Source: Alcanivorax sp. 24
GTDB taxonomy: Bacteria; Pseudomonadota; Gammaproteobacteria; Pseudomonadales; Alcanivoracaceae
Assembly: GCF_004360225.1 (NCBI RefSeq)
Contig: NZ_SNUA01000010.1
Span: 1 to 64,000 of the forward strand
DNA: 64,000 nt
Reading direction: 5' to 3'
Below are positions 53,064 through 62,200 of this stretch, one piece after another. Both the position numbers and the translations under genes were made by a program. The notes beneath the pieces are model-generated. The model did not search any database and was not told the origin of the DNA. It was given only the letters and a program-made list of their open reading frames with translations. Within the stretch, counting starts at the first letter, position 1. Each line of letters starts with the position of its first letter.

Positions 53064-54169
53064 GCCGGCACGGCGGTGGGCGACGCCGCGTGGTGGTGGC
53101 GGGCACCGCTTTCGGTCGCATTTACATTGATGCGGTGTTGTCCCGCCCGGATTGTTTTCAATTGGCGGGCTTGCTCGCCAAGGGCAGCGAATACTCCCTC
53201 GCCTTGGCGGAGCGCCGGGGCGTGCCGTTGTTTACCGATCCGGAACAGGTTCCCGATGACGTCGATATCGTCTGCGTGGTGGTGCGCTCCGGCGCCCTCG
53301 GTGGCGATGGGGCTGAACTGGCGTGCGGATTGCTGAAGCGGGGTTTCCATGTGTTGCAGGAACATCCGGTGCACGGTACGGAAATCGTCGACTGCCTGCG
53401 CGCCGCCCGGGCCGGTGGCACCGCCTATGGGGTGAATACACTGTACCCGACTATCAAGCCGATTCGGAGGATGCTGGCCGTCGCGGCTCATCTGCGTCAG
53501 CAGCAGCCGCTGGCTTTTATTGATGCCGCTTGCAACAGCCAGGTGGCGTATCCGTTGATCGACATCCTTGGACGCGCGGCTGGTGGGTTGCGGCCCTGGT
53601 CGTTTCGGGCCGGGCCGGAGCCGGCCGGCATTGCATCGACGCCATTTCGTTGCCTGAACGCGATCATTGGCGGCGTGCCGACCACGTTGCGCATCCAGAA
53701 TCAGGTGCATCCCGACGATCCGGACAACCATTCCTACCTGATGCACCGCATTACGTTGGGCTGGGAAGGCGGCGTGCTGACATTGGCCGAAACCCATGGA
53801 CCGGTGCTGTGGAATCCGCGCCTGCACGCGCCTCGTGATGACACCGGTCGCTTGCTGATGGCGGGACTTGGCACCGGGCGTCTGGCGGTTCCCAGTACCG
53901 TGACGTTGAGCGACCCGGTGGCGACGGATTATCACCGCGTGTTCGCCGACGTCTGGCCGGAGGCGGTGGTGTCCGCGCTGTTGCGCCTGTGCCGGGATAT
54001 CGAGGATCCGGCGCGGCGGGCGGCCAGCGGCCAATGGGCGTTGGCCGTATCACAAGCATGGAAGGATATGACGGCGCAGGTGGGGATGCCGGAACTGATC
54101 CGTCCGGACGAACCCCGGGAAGTGTGTCTCGACGCGCTGCGGGCGGCGGCGATGGAAGAGGAGGGGTGA
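53057..54169 (+). CDS. Thiazolinyl imide reductase (PchG/Irp3/YbtU-like)
   Basis: This 370-residue protein of the Gfo/Idh/MocA-related imide reductase family has the nucleotide-binding start VVVAGTAFGRIYIDAV and the family segment CGLLKRGFHVLQEHPVHGTEI. YGVNTLYPTIKPIRRML and GGVPTTLRIQNQV follow. PchG and Irp3 reduce a carrier-bound thiazoline to the thiazolidine with NADPH. I start at ATG 53057. A GTG at 53060 forming a GTGA overlap with the P450 stop is equally possible. Codons further upstream lie inside the P450 gene. Confidence 0.87.
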   Translation: MVSRHGGGRRRVVVAGTAFGRIYIDAVLSRPDCFQLAGLLAKGSEYSLALAERRGVPLFTDPEQVPDDVDIVCVVVRSGALGGDGAELACGLLKRGFHVLQEHPVHGTEIVDCLRAARAGGTAYGVNTLYPTIKPIRRMLAVAAHLRQQQPLAFIDAACNSQVAYPLIDILGRAAGGLRPWSFRAGPEPAGIASTPFRCLNAIIGGVPTTLRIQNQVHPDDPDNHSYLMHRITLGWEGGVLTLAETHGPVLWNPRLHAPRDDTGRLLMAGLGTGRLAVPSTVTLSDPVATDYHRVFADVWPEAVVSALLRLCRDIEDPARRAASGQWALAVSQAWKDMTAQVGMPELIRPDEPREVCLDALRAAAMEEEG

Positions 54170-54170
54170 G

Positions 54171-54878
54171 ATGAGTCTGTCCTGCAGCCATGTGCTGCTC
54201 TGGGTGCGCGATCTCCATCAGGCGGTGGTGGATTTCCGGGCTCTCGGGTTTCAAGTGGACTACGCCACCGACCCGGAAAAAGCCCAGCACGCGCACATCT
54301 GGTTTCGACGCGGGCCGGTGATCGAATTACTGACCACACCGGCCAATGCCCGTTATTTCAAATGGCCCATCGATCTGATGGCCGGGCGTGGTGCCGGCGA
54401 GCGCATGGTGCGCTGGGGGGAGGGCGGGGAAGGGTTTTGCGATGTCGCGGTGGTGACCAATGATGACCCCAAGGCGGTGACGGCCAGACTGAAACGCTGC
54501 GGCATCACCCTCGGCCGTTTCGTGCCCTGGCGGCGTACCCGTCCAGACGGCCAGCGTACCCGCTTCCGCTTCGCCTACCCGCGTCATGGCCGGCTTCCCT
54601 TTTTGGTGACGCCCTATGATCCGCCGCAGCACCCGGCCACCGTGTGCCACGACAACGGCGCCACGGCGCTGCGGCGAGTGCGTCTGGGGGCGCGGGTGGA
54701 GGACCGCGTGCTGTTGAACAATCTGGTGAGCGACGACCCGGTGTTCTCGGTCGAATCGGCGGAGCGAACCAGTGTGCTGTGGATCGAGCTGGAGGGCCTG
54801 TCCCATGCACTGGACGGGACTTTGACACACGGCGCCTCGATTCGACCTGCCGCGGTGTCGGCTGGAGCGATGGGGTGA
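54171..54878 (+). CDS. VOC (glyoxalase/bleomycin-resistance fold) family protein
   Basis: This 235-residue protein opens with CSHVLLWVRDLHQAVVDFRALGFQVDYAT, a typical VOC first module (shown in part), and has IWFRRGPVIELLTTP and PRHGRLPFLVTPYDPPQHP, resembling the Glyoxalase_3-like subgroup. VOC proteins bind metals or ligands and can act as isomerases, dioxygenases or self-resistance proteins. It starts 1 bp after the reductase stop. A tailoring or metallophore-binding role is possible, but nothing identifies the substrate. Confidence 0.75.
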   Translation: MSLSCSHVLLWVRDLHQAVVDFRALGFQVDYATDPEKAQHAHIWFRRGPVIELLTTPANARYFKWPIDLMAGRGAGERMVRWGEGGEGFCDVAVVTNDDPKAVTARLKRCGITLGRFVPWRRTRPDGQRTRFRFAYPRHGRLPFLVTPYDPPQHPATVCHDNGATALRRVRLGARVEDRVLLNNLVSDDPVFSVESAERTSVLWIELEGLSHALDGTLTHGASIRPAAVSAGAMG

Positions 54879-54911
54879 CCCGTACCCCTGTTGACTGCAA
54901 AGGAGGCAACC

Positions 54912-56519
54912 ATGTTGGAAGGCTGCGTACCCTGGCCGCCGGAATTGGCGGAGCGCTATCGGCGTGAAGGCTATTGGCGTGATCTCGATCTGGGCAGCTG
55001 GTGGCGGCGACGCGCTGCTGAGTTCGCCGATCACCCCGCGCTGGTGGACGGTGAGCGGCGCTGGAGCTACCGGGAACTGGATGACTGGGTAGAACGGCTG
55101 GCGGCGGGAATACTGGCGACGGGATTCAAGGCCGGTGAACGAATGCTGCTGCAACTGCCCAACCGGGCGGAATTTGTCGCGTTGAGCCTGGCGCTGTTCC
55201 GTGTCGGGGTGATTCCCGTACTGGCGTTGCCGGCGCACCGGGAAAATGAAATCCGCCATTTGGCACGGCTTTCGGCGGCCCGGGCCTATGTGATCGCCGA
55301 TACCCATCTGGGCTTCGATTATCGTCCGATGGCGCGGACGTTATTGGAGCAGGTCGATACCCTGCGTTCGGTGTTCGTGGTCGGAGACGCCGGCGGCTTC
55401 CAACGCTTTGCCTCCCTGGACGCCGAGCCGCGTCCGATCGCCGTGCCCGCTGCCGATGACGTTGCCGTGTTGCTATTGTCCGGCGGCACCACCGGCTTGC
55501 CCAAACTGATTCCCCGCACGCACAACGATTATCTGTATAACGCCCGCGCCAGCGCCGAACGGACCGGATTCTCCGGTGATACCCGCTATCTGGCGGCATT
55601 GCCGGTGGCGCACAATTTCCCCCTGGCGTGCCCGGGGTTGCTGGGCACGTTCGAGGTCGGGGGCACGGTGGTGCTGTGCCCCGATCCCAGCCCCGATACC
55701 GCCTTCGAACTGGTGGAGCGCGAACGGATAACGGTGACCGCTCTGATCCCGACACTGGTGCGTGTGTGGCTGGAGTTCGCGCTCCATGCCGATGCTGATC
55801 TGAGCAGTCTGAGTCTGTTACAGGTGGGCGGCTTCCGTCTCAAAGCCGAGGTGGCGGCGCAGGTCGGCAAGGTCCTGGGTTGCGGTTTGCAGCAGGTTTA
55901 CGGCATGGCGGAGGGTCTGTTGTGCATGACCGCGCCGGATGATCCGCCGTCACGGATCCTTGATACCCAGGGCCGCCCCCTTGCCGAGGACGACGAGATC
56001 CGGGTGGTGGACGAGCAGGGCCAGGACCTGCCGGATGGGGAAGTGGGCGAGCTGCTGGTCCGCGGGCCCTACACTCTGCGCGGCTACTACCGGGCGGAGA
56101 CACACAACCGGCGGGCCTTTACCGAGCAGGGGTATTACCGCAGTGGCGACCGGGTGAGGCGTTTGGAGGGAGGCTATCTGGTGGTGGAAGGCCGGGACAA
56201 GGACGTCATTAATCGTGGCGGGGAAAAGGTCCCGGTGGAGGATGTGGAGAACCACCTGCTGTCGCATCCGGCGGTCGCCGATGTGGCGCTGGTGGGCCTG
56301 CCCCACGAGACATTGGGCGAATGCAGCTGCGCGTGCATTGTCGTCAAGGGCGAAGCGCCGCGATTGTCGGAGTTGAATGCGCATCTCTCCGCTGCGGGGA
56401 TGGCTGCCTACAAGTTGCTGGATCGGCTCGAAATCGTGGATGGCTTTCCGTTGACTCGGCTAGGCAAGATCAATCGGCGGCAGTTGGTCGAGCTGCTTGT
56501 CGCCGAGGAGGTCTCGTGA
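54912..56519 (+). CDS. Salicyl-AMP ligase (YbtE/PchD-like)
   Basis: This 535-residue stand-alone adenylation enzyme activates salicylate and loads it on the aryl carrier domain of NRPS1. Motifs are LLLSGGTTGLPKLIPRTHND (A3), an aryl-acid-type Asn in PVAHNFPLA, QQVYGMAEGLLCMT, and the catalytic Lys in LTRLGKINRRQL. The N-terminus (YRREGYWRD) is typical of DhbE/YbtE enzymes. The start at 54912 is preceded by AAGGAGG. It is separated from the VOC gene by 33 bp, the second-widest gap in the operon. Confidence 0.93.
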   Translation: MLEGCVPWPPELAERYRREGYWRDLDLGSWWRRRAAEFADHPALVDGERRWSYRELDDWVERLAAGILATGFKAGERMLLQLPNRAEFVALSLALFRVGVIPVLALPAHRENEIRHLARLSAARAYVIADTHLGFDYRPMARTLLEQVDTLRSVFVVGDAGGFQRFASLDAEPRPIAVPAADDVAVLLLSGGTTGLPKLIPRTHNDYLYNARASAERTGFSGDTRYLAALPVAHNFPLACPGLLGTFEVGGTVVLCPDPSPDTAFELVERERITVTALIPTLVRVWLEFALHADADLSSLSLLQVGGFRLKAEVAAQVGKVLGCGLQQVYGMAEGLLCMTAPDDPPSRILDTQGRPLAEDDEIRVVDEQGQDLPDGEVGELLVRGPYTLRGYYRAETHNRRAFTEQGYYRSGDRVRRLEGGYLVVEGRDKDVINRGGEKVPVEDVENHLLSHPAVADVALVGLPHETLGECSCACIVVKGEAPRLSELNAHLSAAGMAAYKLLDRLEIVDGFPLTRLGKINRRQLVELLVAEEVS

Positions 56520-57295
56520 TGAGCGCAAAGGTGAGGCACCCGGCTGTTCGCTGCTTTCGTCTCAGCGAACAGCCGTCGGCGCGTCTGGTGTGCCTGCCGC
56601 ATGCCGGTGGCAGCGCCAGCTGTTACCGCGACTGGGGCAAAGCTTTGCCTGATCACCTCGATCTGCTGGCGGTGCAATATCCAGGGCGGGAGGAGCGCTA
56701 CCCGGAACCGTTCGCGGACTCCCTGGAAGCGCTGGCCGATGAAATCACCGAGGCTTTGACGCTGTTCGCCGAGGTGCCGCTGGTATTGTTCGGGCACAGC
56801 CTCGGCGCCGCTTTGGCTTATGAAGTGGCGCTGCGGCTGCGACGACGGAATCTGTCACTGAAACGTCTGGTGGTGTCCGCCCACCCAGCTCCTCACCGGC
56901 AACGCGAGAGCGCGCTCCATCAACGGGGCGACACGGCGCTGCTGGACGACATACGACGCCTTTCCGGCGGCAGTACCCCGCTTGATGAACCGGCCATGCG
57001 TGAACTGTTCATGCCCATGCTGCGTAACGACTACCGGCTGATCGAACGTTACAGGCGAGATTTTCCCGACGAGATCGACGTGCCCGTGGATGTGTGTTTT
57101 CCCGTTGATGACGACGAAATTAGCGGAGACGAGGTGCGCGCCTGGCAGGATGTCACGCCCTGGACGCTAGGGGTGCTGCCTTTTCGCGGCGGTCACTTCT
57201 ATCTGCGCGAGCAGTATCGGGATGTGGTCGACAGAGTGCTGAAACAACTGGACTCCCCGATCGGACAAGGAGATAGAGAGCATGTTACATCCTGA
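56519..57295 (+). CDS. Type II thioesterase (PchC/YbtT-like)
   Basis: This 258-residue alpha/beta hydrolase has LVCLPHAGGSASCYRDW, FGHSLGAALAYEVALRL with the nucleophilic Ser, and a C-terminal FRGGHFYL with the catalytic His. Type II thioesterases in siderophore operons clear wrongly loaded or stalled carrier domains. The ATG at 56519 overlaps the ligase stop by 1 bp. The C-terminal coding region overlaps the lyase gene by 14 bp. Confidence 0.9.
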   Translation: MSAKVRHPAVRCFRLSEQPSARLVCLPHAGGSASCYRDWGKALPDHLDLLAVQYPGREERYPEPFADSLEALADEITEALTLFAEVPLVLFGHSLGAALAYEVALRLRRRNLSLKRLVVSAHPAPHRQRESALHQRGDTALLDDIRRLSGGSTPLDEPAMRELFMPMLRNDYRLIERYRRDFPDEIDVPVDVCFPVDDDEISGDEVRAWQDVTPWTLGVLPFRGGHFYLREQYRDVVDRVLKQLDSPIGQGDREHVTS

Positions 57296-57587
57296 CGAGT
57301 GCACCGGCCTTGCCGATATCCGCCAGGCGATCGATACGCTGGATCATGAACTGGTGGGGCTCCTGGGCAAGCGGATGGGGTACGTGTTGGCCGCGTCACG
57401 GTTCAAACCGGATGAAGCGAGTATCCCGGCGCCGGACCGGGTAGCGGCGATGCTGGTGGAGCGCCGCCTCTGGGCGCGAGAAAACGACCTGGACAGCGAC
57501 TTCGTCGAATCCCTCTTTGAGCAGATCATTCCCTGGTTTATCGCCCGCCAGGTGGAATATTGGCGTGAGCAGAGGGGGCAGCGATGA
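57282..57587 (+). CDS. Isochorismate pyruvate-lyase (PchB-like)
   Basis: This 101-residue protein of the AroQ chorismate-mutase fold converts isochorismate to salicylate and pyruvate. Family residues are seen in ADIRQAIDTLDHELVGLLGK, YVLAASRFK, APDRVAAMLVERRLWA and PWFIARQVEYWREQ. Its length agrees with PchB (about 100 residues). It overlaps the thioesterase gene by 14 bp and the isochorismate synthase gene by 4 bp, as in pchDCBA of Pseudomonas. Confidence 0.93.
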   Translation: MLHPDECTGLADIRQAIDTLDHELVGLLGKRMGYVLAASRFKPDEASIPAPDRVAAMLVERRLWARENDLDSDFVESLFEQIIPWFIARQVEYWREQRGQR

Positions 57588-58975
57588 AGATGACGCGGAT
57601 GGGCGATTTGGAATCCGTGTTCGCCAAGGCACGGAAACAGGCCCGGCAATCCGGCCAGCCGGTATTGGCGGTTGTGAGCCTTCCCTGGTCCGGCGCGGAC
57701 CCGATGGCGTTATACCAACGGTTGGACGCCGCGGGGGTGGACTGTCTGTACTGGGAAACCCGGGAGCCGCAACGGGTGCTGCTGGGGATCGGTCAGGCAT
57801 TGGAGTGCGTGCCCGACCCGGATTCCGGTCTGACTGGTCTGCAACACCGTTGGCGGCGGCTCAATGATGACGCTGTAGTGGAGGGCGCGGAGGTAGCGCG
57901 CGCCATTGGCGGGCTTCGTTTTGATCGGACAGCGAATCAACAGTGGCCGTGGCAATGCTTTCCCGCTGCCTGTCTGACGGTGCCGCGTCTGCTGCTGGAG
58001 TGCACGGCGCGGGGAAGTTATTTGATCTGCCATAAGCTGGTGCGGCAGGACGACGACCCGGTGACCGAAAGTCATCGCTATCGACGTGATATCGAGACGC
58101 TGCTTTCCAGTGAACAGGCGGTGTTGTCGTCTCCGCCGGCTTCGACTTTGGTGCGGGAGCAGGGGATCGGCGCTCGGCAATGGCAGGCGAAGGCAGAAGC
58201 TCTGATTGACGCGATCCGGGCGGGCCGGTTGAGCAAGGTGGTGCTGGCGCGGCACCTGCACCAGACCTACTCGGCGCCGTTGTCCGCGGCTGCCGTGCTG
58301 TGCCGTTTGCGTGACGCCGACCCGTGCTCTCATCTCTTTGCCGTTCATCGTGGTGGCCTCTGTTTTCTCGGGGCGACGCCGGAGCGTTTGGTCCGCGTAC
58401 ATCACGGCAGGGTGGAGACACATGCTCTGGCGGGCACCATACGGCGTGGTGACAATGCTGAGGACGACCAACGTCTTGGCGAGCAACTGCTGGCCTCGGA
58501 CAAGGACCAGCACGAGCACGAGCTGGTGGTTCAGGCTATCCGTGATGCGCTGCGTCCGCTGCTTGATGAGCTCACGATCTCCCCGGAACCGGTGTTGCAT
58601 CGCCTGCCGCTGATGCAGCATTTGAGTACCCGCATCGAAGGTCGCATCGCCGCGGGATCCGGTGTTCTTGACTTGGTGCAGGCCATGCAACCCACCCCCG
58701 CCGTGGCGGGCTATCCGCGGCACGAGGCTCTGGCTTGCATCCGCGTCCACGAACGCTTCGATCGTGGCTGGTATGCAGGTCCCCTGGGATGGATTGACGG
58801 CGCGGGTAATGGCGACTTCGTGGTAGCGCTACGGTCCGCCTTGATCAGCGGCAAGGAGTGCCACCTGTTTGCGGGGTGTGGTTTGGTGGGGGATTCGGAG
58901 CCTGAACATGAATACGGAGAGACCAGCCTTAAGTTGTCTTGCATGTGCAGAGCGCTTGTTAGCGATAGAACCTGA
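57584..58975 (+). CDS. Isochorismate synthase (PchA-like)
   Basis: This 463-residue chorismate-binding enzyme makes isochorismate for the lyase. Motifs are KVVLARHLHQTY, FLGATPERLVRVHHGRVETHA, AGTIRRGDNAEDDQ, SDKDQHEHELVV and GPLGWIDGAGNGDFVVALRS. A Lys in LSKVVLARH fits the general base of isochorismate-forming members. It ends the 14-gene biosynthetic operon. A weak hairpin (AAAGCC/GGCTTT at 59017-59042) follows. Confidence 0.92.
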   Translation: MKMTRMGDLESVFAKARKQARQSGQPVLAVVSLPWSGADPMALYQRLDAAGVDCLYWETREPQRVLLGIGQALECVPDPDSGLTGLQHRWRRLNDDAVVEGAEVARAIGGLRFDRTANQQWPWQCFPAACLTVPRLLLECTARGSYLICHKLVRQDDDPVTESHRYRRDIETLLSSEQAVLSSPPASTLVREQGIGARQWQAKAEALIDAIRAGRLSKVVLARHLHQTYSAPLSAAAVLCRLRDADPCSHLFAVHRGGLCFLGATPERLVRVHHGRVETHALAGTIRRGDNAEDDQRLGEQLLASDKDQHEHELVVQAIRDALRPLLDELTISPEPVLHRLPLMQHLSTRIEGRIAAGSGVLDLVQAMQPTPAVAGYPRHEALACIRVHERFDRGWYAGPLGWIDGAGNGDFVVALRSALISGKECHLFAGCGLVGDSEPEHEYGETSLKLSCMCRALVSDRT

Positions 58976-59074
58976 TGTCCTGGCGGTCACGAAATCACTC
59001 CTCAACGCATTCTTTAAAAGCCACGATTGATCATGAGGCTTTCCGTTACGCGGTCGCCAGAGAATTATTTTGTT

Positions 59075-59093
59075 AATGTTATGATATAATGTA
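59075..59093 (+). promoter_or_regulatory. Zur-like box at the third TonB receptor promoter
   Basis: AATGTTATGATATAATGTA matches 15 of 19 positions of the Zur core AATGTTATAATATAACATT and overlaps a perfect -10 hexamer TATAAT (59085-59090). It lies 107 bp before the receptor start at 59200 and points to repression by zinc of the receptor-ExbB-DUF2149-CobN genes. Confidence 0.6.
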
Positions 59094-59199
59094 GCATTCA
59101 AGACCGATCATGGATCGTCGATTTCGGGCGCGGGGTATCGGTAAGGACATTGATGATTGCCCGTTCCAGATTTTCGTTTGCGCTACACATGGGACATCA

Positions 59200-61281
59200 A
59201 TGATTAAAGCTCCTGTTCTCCTGGTCGTTACCGCGTCCTGCCTTGCCCCCGTCGTAGCCAATGCCGACGCTTCTTCCGCCGCCGATCTGGATACGGTGGT
59301 GGTCACCCCCAATCGAATTGCCACGGAGCGGCGGGAAGTCGCCGCCAATGTCGAGGTCATTGACCTGGAGGAACTCACACAAACGCCAGCGATGTTTGCC
59401 ACCGATTTCCTTAAAAAAAGCACCTCCGTGGATGTGATTCAGTATCCCGGCGGCCGCTCCGGGGTGGGCCTGCGTGGTTTCCGCCCGGAGTTTTCCGGCA
59501 CCAACCAGCGGGTGTTGATACTGATTGACGGCCGTCCCGCTGGGATCACCAGCCTCGGTAATCTGCCCATGGCGGGGGTTGAACGGGTGGAGGTGCTGAA
59601 GGGTTCCGCCTCGGCGGTATACGGTTCCTCCGCCATGGGCGGGGTGATCAATTTCATTACCCGGGATTCCCGCGGCTCGGTTTCCGGAGGGTTCGGCATC
59701 GCCGCCGGTAGCTACGATACCTTGCGTGCGGATGCCCATGCCGGCGGTAGTTTGACGCCTAATCTGGATTTCGATGTCGCTTTTGATGAGCGTAGCCAGT
59801 TTGATGACTACGATCTGGGCCGTCAGTCCCGTCGCTTCGAGGATGGCTTCCGCCAGGGCGGTGGCGTGCGGCGCCCCTTTACCGGGTTCGAGACACGCTC
59901 CGGTTATGCCCGCTTTGGTTATCGGCTGTCACCGGAGTGGCGTGTGGACGCGCGCGGTCAGGTGTTGCGCGGCAACGACGTTGAGTCTCCCGGGGCCGAG
60001 TCCGATGGCCAGTTGAACCAGGGGCTCTCCGATGTCGATGCCTTCGGACTGGATCTCTCGCTGACTGGAACAATGGGGAATCATCAGCCTCTGGCCCGGG
60101 CCTATACCACCCGCGAGGCCTACGACAGCCATAAAGCCGCGGAGGGCCAATTGCTTTATAACGACAGTAACCGGGATACTCGTTTCCACGGCTTGCAACT
60201 GCGTGATGCCTGGAGCCTCAATGAGCGTTGGTTGTGGGTTTATGGCCTCGATTACGAGGAAGTCAGCAATACCAGCCGTCGCTACGACACCGAGGGTCAG
60301 CGTCAAGGGCCCTACTCTCCGGACGATGAACGTGAAACGCTGGGGGTTTACTCCGAACTTACCAGCAAATGGCTGGATGACCGGCTTATCGTCAATCTGG
60401 GCGCGCGCTACGACGAGATCGAGAACAAAGCCAGATCCACGCCTCATCGGGAGGATTTGATTCCGGGCAGTTCTCGCTTTGATACCTTCAATCCACGCGT
60501 TGGTGTGGTGTTCTTCCCCGAACAGGAACGGCGCTGGCGCCTGCATGCCAGCGCCGGGCGCGGCTTCGTGGCCCCGCTCACCCGCGAGACTTCGGGCCGT
60601 ACCGAGGAAATCGTCGGACAGCGGCTGCAGATCGCCTACGGTAATCCGGATCTGGATCCGGAAACCAGCACCACTTACGACTTTGGCGTGGGATACCAGG
60701 CTGAAGCCTGGGATGCCGACCTGACCTGGTTCCTGACCCGGGTAAAAGACAAGATCGAGACGGTGATTCTGACCAGCACCGATGACCTCCGTGAGACCAC
60801 TTACGTCAATGCCAGCCGGGCCCGGGCGGAAGGTTTCGAGGCGACGCTGGGTATTGATCTGGACTACTGGCTGCCACGGCTGCCGGGAAGCTTGCGTTTT
60901 ACTACCACCAGTACCTATTACATGGAACGTGAACAGGACCTCCCGGATGGTCGGGAACCTTTGCGCAATGTGGCGCGCTTTAAGATCAACGCGGCGCTCG
61001 ACTATGAAGGCAGCCGCTTTGGTGCGCGCCTCGCCGCCCGCCATGTGGATGGCATGCTCGATAGTGACTACAGCAGCGGCCGCTATTTCTCCGACAGGCA
61101 GGACCGGTTGTTCGAGTTCGACAGCACCACCCTGGTCGACGCCGATCTGCGCTGGTATATCACGCCGCACCATACCGTCGGCGTGCAAGTGGAGAATCTG
61201 TTCAATCGTTATTACTACGAGAAAGGCGACTATCCCGGTCCCGGGCGCCTGGTCCTGGCCAACTACCGCTATGACTTCTAG
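59200..61281 (+). CDS. TonB-dependent receptor (third, CirA-like)
   Basis: This 693-residue outer-membrane receptor has a signal peptide (KAPVLLVVTASCLAPVVANA), TonB box DTVVVTP, and a plug with GLRGFRPEFSGTNQRVLILI and RVEVLKGSASAVYGSSAMGG, shown in part. The barrel ends LANYRYDF with a terminal Phe. It differs clearly from the two FyuA-like receptors. The start at 59200 begins the signal sequence. An ATG at 59110 would add 30 residues of non-signal sequence. It is followed after 12 bp by the ExbB-like gene, the order seen at the zinc-responsive P. aeruginosa PA1922 locus. Confidence 0.9.
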   Translation: MIKAPVLLVVTASCLAPVVANADASSAADLDTVVVTPNRIATERREVAANVEVIDLEELTQTPAMFATDFLKKSTSVDVIQYPGGRSGVGLRGFRPEFSGTNQRVLILIDGRPAGITSLGNLPMAGVERVEVLKGSASAVYGSSAMGGVINFITRDSRGSVSGGFGIAAGSYDTLRADAHAGGSLTPNLDFDVAFDERSQFDDYDLGRQSRRFEDGFRQGGGVRRPFTGFETRSGYARFGYRLSPEWRVDARGQVLRGNDVESPGAESDGQLNQGLSDVDAFGLDLSLTGTMGNHQPLARAYTTREAYDSHKAAEGQLLYNDSNRDTRFHGLQLRDAWSLNERWLWVYGLDYEEVSNTSRRYDTEGQRQGPYSPDDERETLGVYSELTSKWLDDRLIVNLGARYDEIENKARSTPHREDLIPGSSRFDTFNPRVGVVFFPEQERRWRLHASAGRGFVAPLTRETSGRTEEIVGQRLQIAYGNPDLDPETSTTYDFGVGYQAEAWDADLTWFLTRVKDKIETVILTSTDDLRETTYVNASRARAEGFEATLGIDLDYWLPRLPGSLRFTTTSTYYMEREQDLPDGREPLRNVARFKINAALDYEGSRFGARLAARHVDGMLDSDYSSGRYFSDRQDRLFEFDSTTLVDADLRWYITPHHTVGVQVENLFNRYYYEKGDYPGPGRLVLANYRYDF

Positions 61282-61293
61282 GAGAGCCCTGCC

Positions 61294-61848
61294 ATGACGA
61301 GCCTGAACGGCCTTCGACTGATCCTACACGGCATCGCCGACCTGCTGGCCTGGCCGGTGATGATCGGGTTGCTGCTCGCCGCGGCGGTCACCCTGGTCGC
61401 GCTGGGCGGCACTCTGCGCCTGGCCTTGGTTCGCCGTCGACAACCGCGCCCGGCAAGTGCCATTGAGCGTCTTGATCAGGCCCGGCAAGGGAGCACGGAT
61501 GACCCACTGTCCCTGCGTCTGGAACATATCCTGATGGACACCGAACAACGTGCCTGGCGTTCCGTGTCACGGCTGCGGCTGTTGGTGCGCATCGGTCCTG
61601 CCCTGGGACTGATGGGTACATTGATTCCCATGGCCCATGCACTGCAGGGGTTGGCGGAAGGCCAGATGCCGGCGCTGGCGGGCAATATGGTCACCGCGTT
61701 CGCGGCCACTGTGCTGGGGCTGGCGATCAGTGTGGTGGCCTATCTGTTGGCGACCACGCAGGAACGCTGGGCTCGTCGCGATGGCGCCGAGTTGGCTTTG
61801 TACGCCGAACGTCTGCTGGCTCGCGATAATGAGGGGTCCCATGAGTGA
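61294..61848 (+). CDS. MotA/TolQ/ExbB proton-channel family protein
   Basis: This 184-residue inner-membrane protein has one membrane segment near residues 15-45 and two more in the conserved MotA_ExbB region. That region reads RIGPALGLMGTLIPMAHAL followed by MVTAFAATVLGLAISVVAYL. It should form a proton-driven motor component energising the adjacent TonB receptor or CobN-like protein. AGGAGA precedes the ATG. It overlaps the DUF2149 gene by 8 bp. Confidence 0.88.
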   Translation: MTSLNGLRLILHGIADLLAWPVMIGLLLAAAVTLVALGGTLRLALVRRRQPRPASAIERLDQARQGSTDDPLSLRLEHILMDTEQRAWRSVSRLRLLVRIGPALGLMGTLIPMAHALQGLAEGQMPALAGNMVTAFAATVLGLAISVVAYLLATTQERWARRDGAELALYAERLLARDNEGSHE

Positions 61849-62200
61849 ACATCGGTTGCTGCGGCGCCATCGCCTGTTCGCTGAGAGCAGCTTGGATGAT
61901 GACCCTCTCGCCGGTATCGCGAATCTTTTCGATGTCAGTCTGGCTTTCATTGTGGCCTTGATTCTGGCGCTGTTCTCTCTGTTTTCACTGCAGGATTTTA
62001 TCGACCCGGACAGCCAGATGACGGTGATGACCCAGAACCGGGACGGTGAAACCACTCTGATTACCAAGGACCGGGAAAGCATCAAGGTACAGAAAGTCTC
62101 CGACCGGGAGTTGAGTGGTGCTGGCACACGATTGGGCACCGCGTACCGGTTGCCTGACGGGCAGGTGGTCTATGTGCCGGAAGATGGGGTGTCTCCCTGA
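61841..62200 (+). CDS. DUF2149 family protein (ExbD-like topology)
   Basis: This 119-residue protein begins at the ATG at 61841 and has a single N-terminal membrane segment (LFDVSLAFIVALILALFSLF) followed by a small periplasmic domain. DUF2149 proteins are regularly encoded beside MotA/ExbB-like and CobN-like proteins, and the topology suggests the ExbD-type partner of the channel. The stop overlaps the next ATG. Confidence 0.83.
   Translation: MSEHRLLRRHRLFAESSLDDDPLAGIANLFDVSLAFIVALILALFSLFSLQDFIDPDSQMTVMTQNRDGETTLITKDRESIKVQKVSDRELSGAGTRLGTAYRLPDGQVVYVPEDGVSP

Noticed and set aside
59929-61188. 419-codon minus-strand frame within the third TonB receptor
   Set aside because: It is the complement of a clear receptor barrel. 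It has no ribosome site and no motif.
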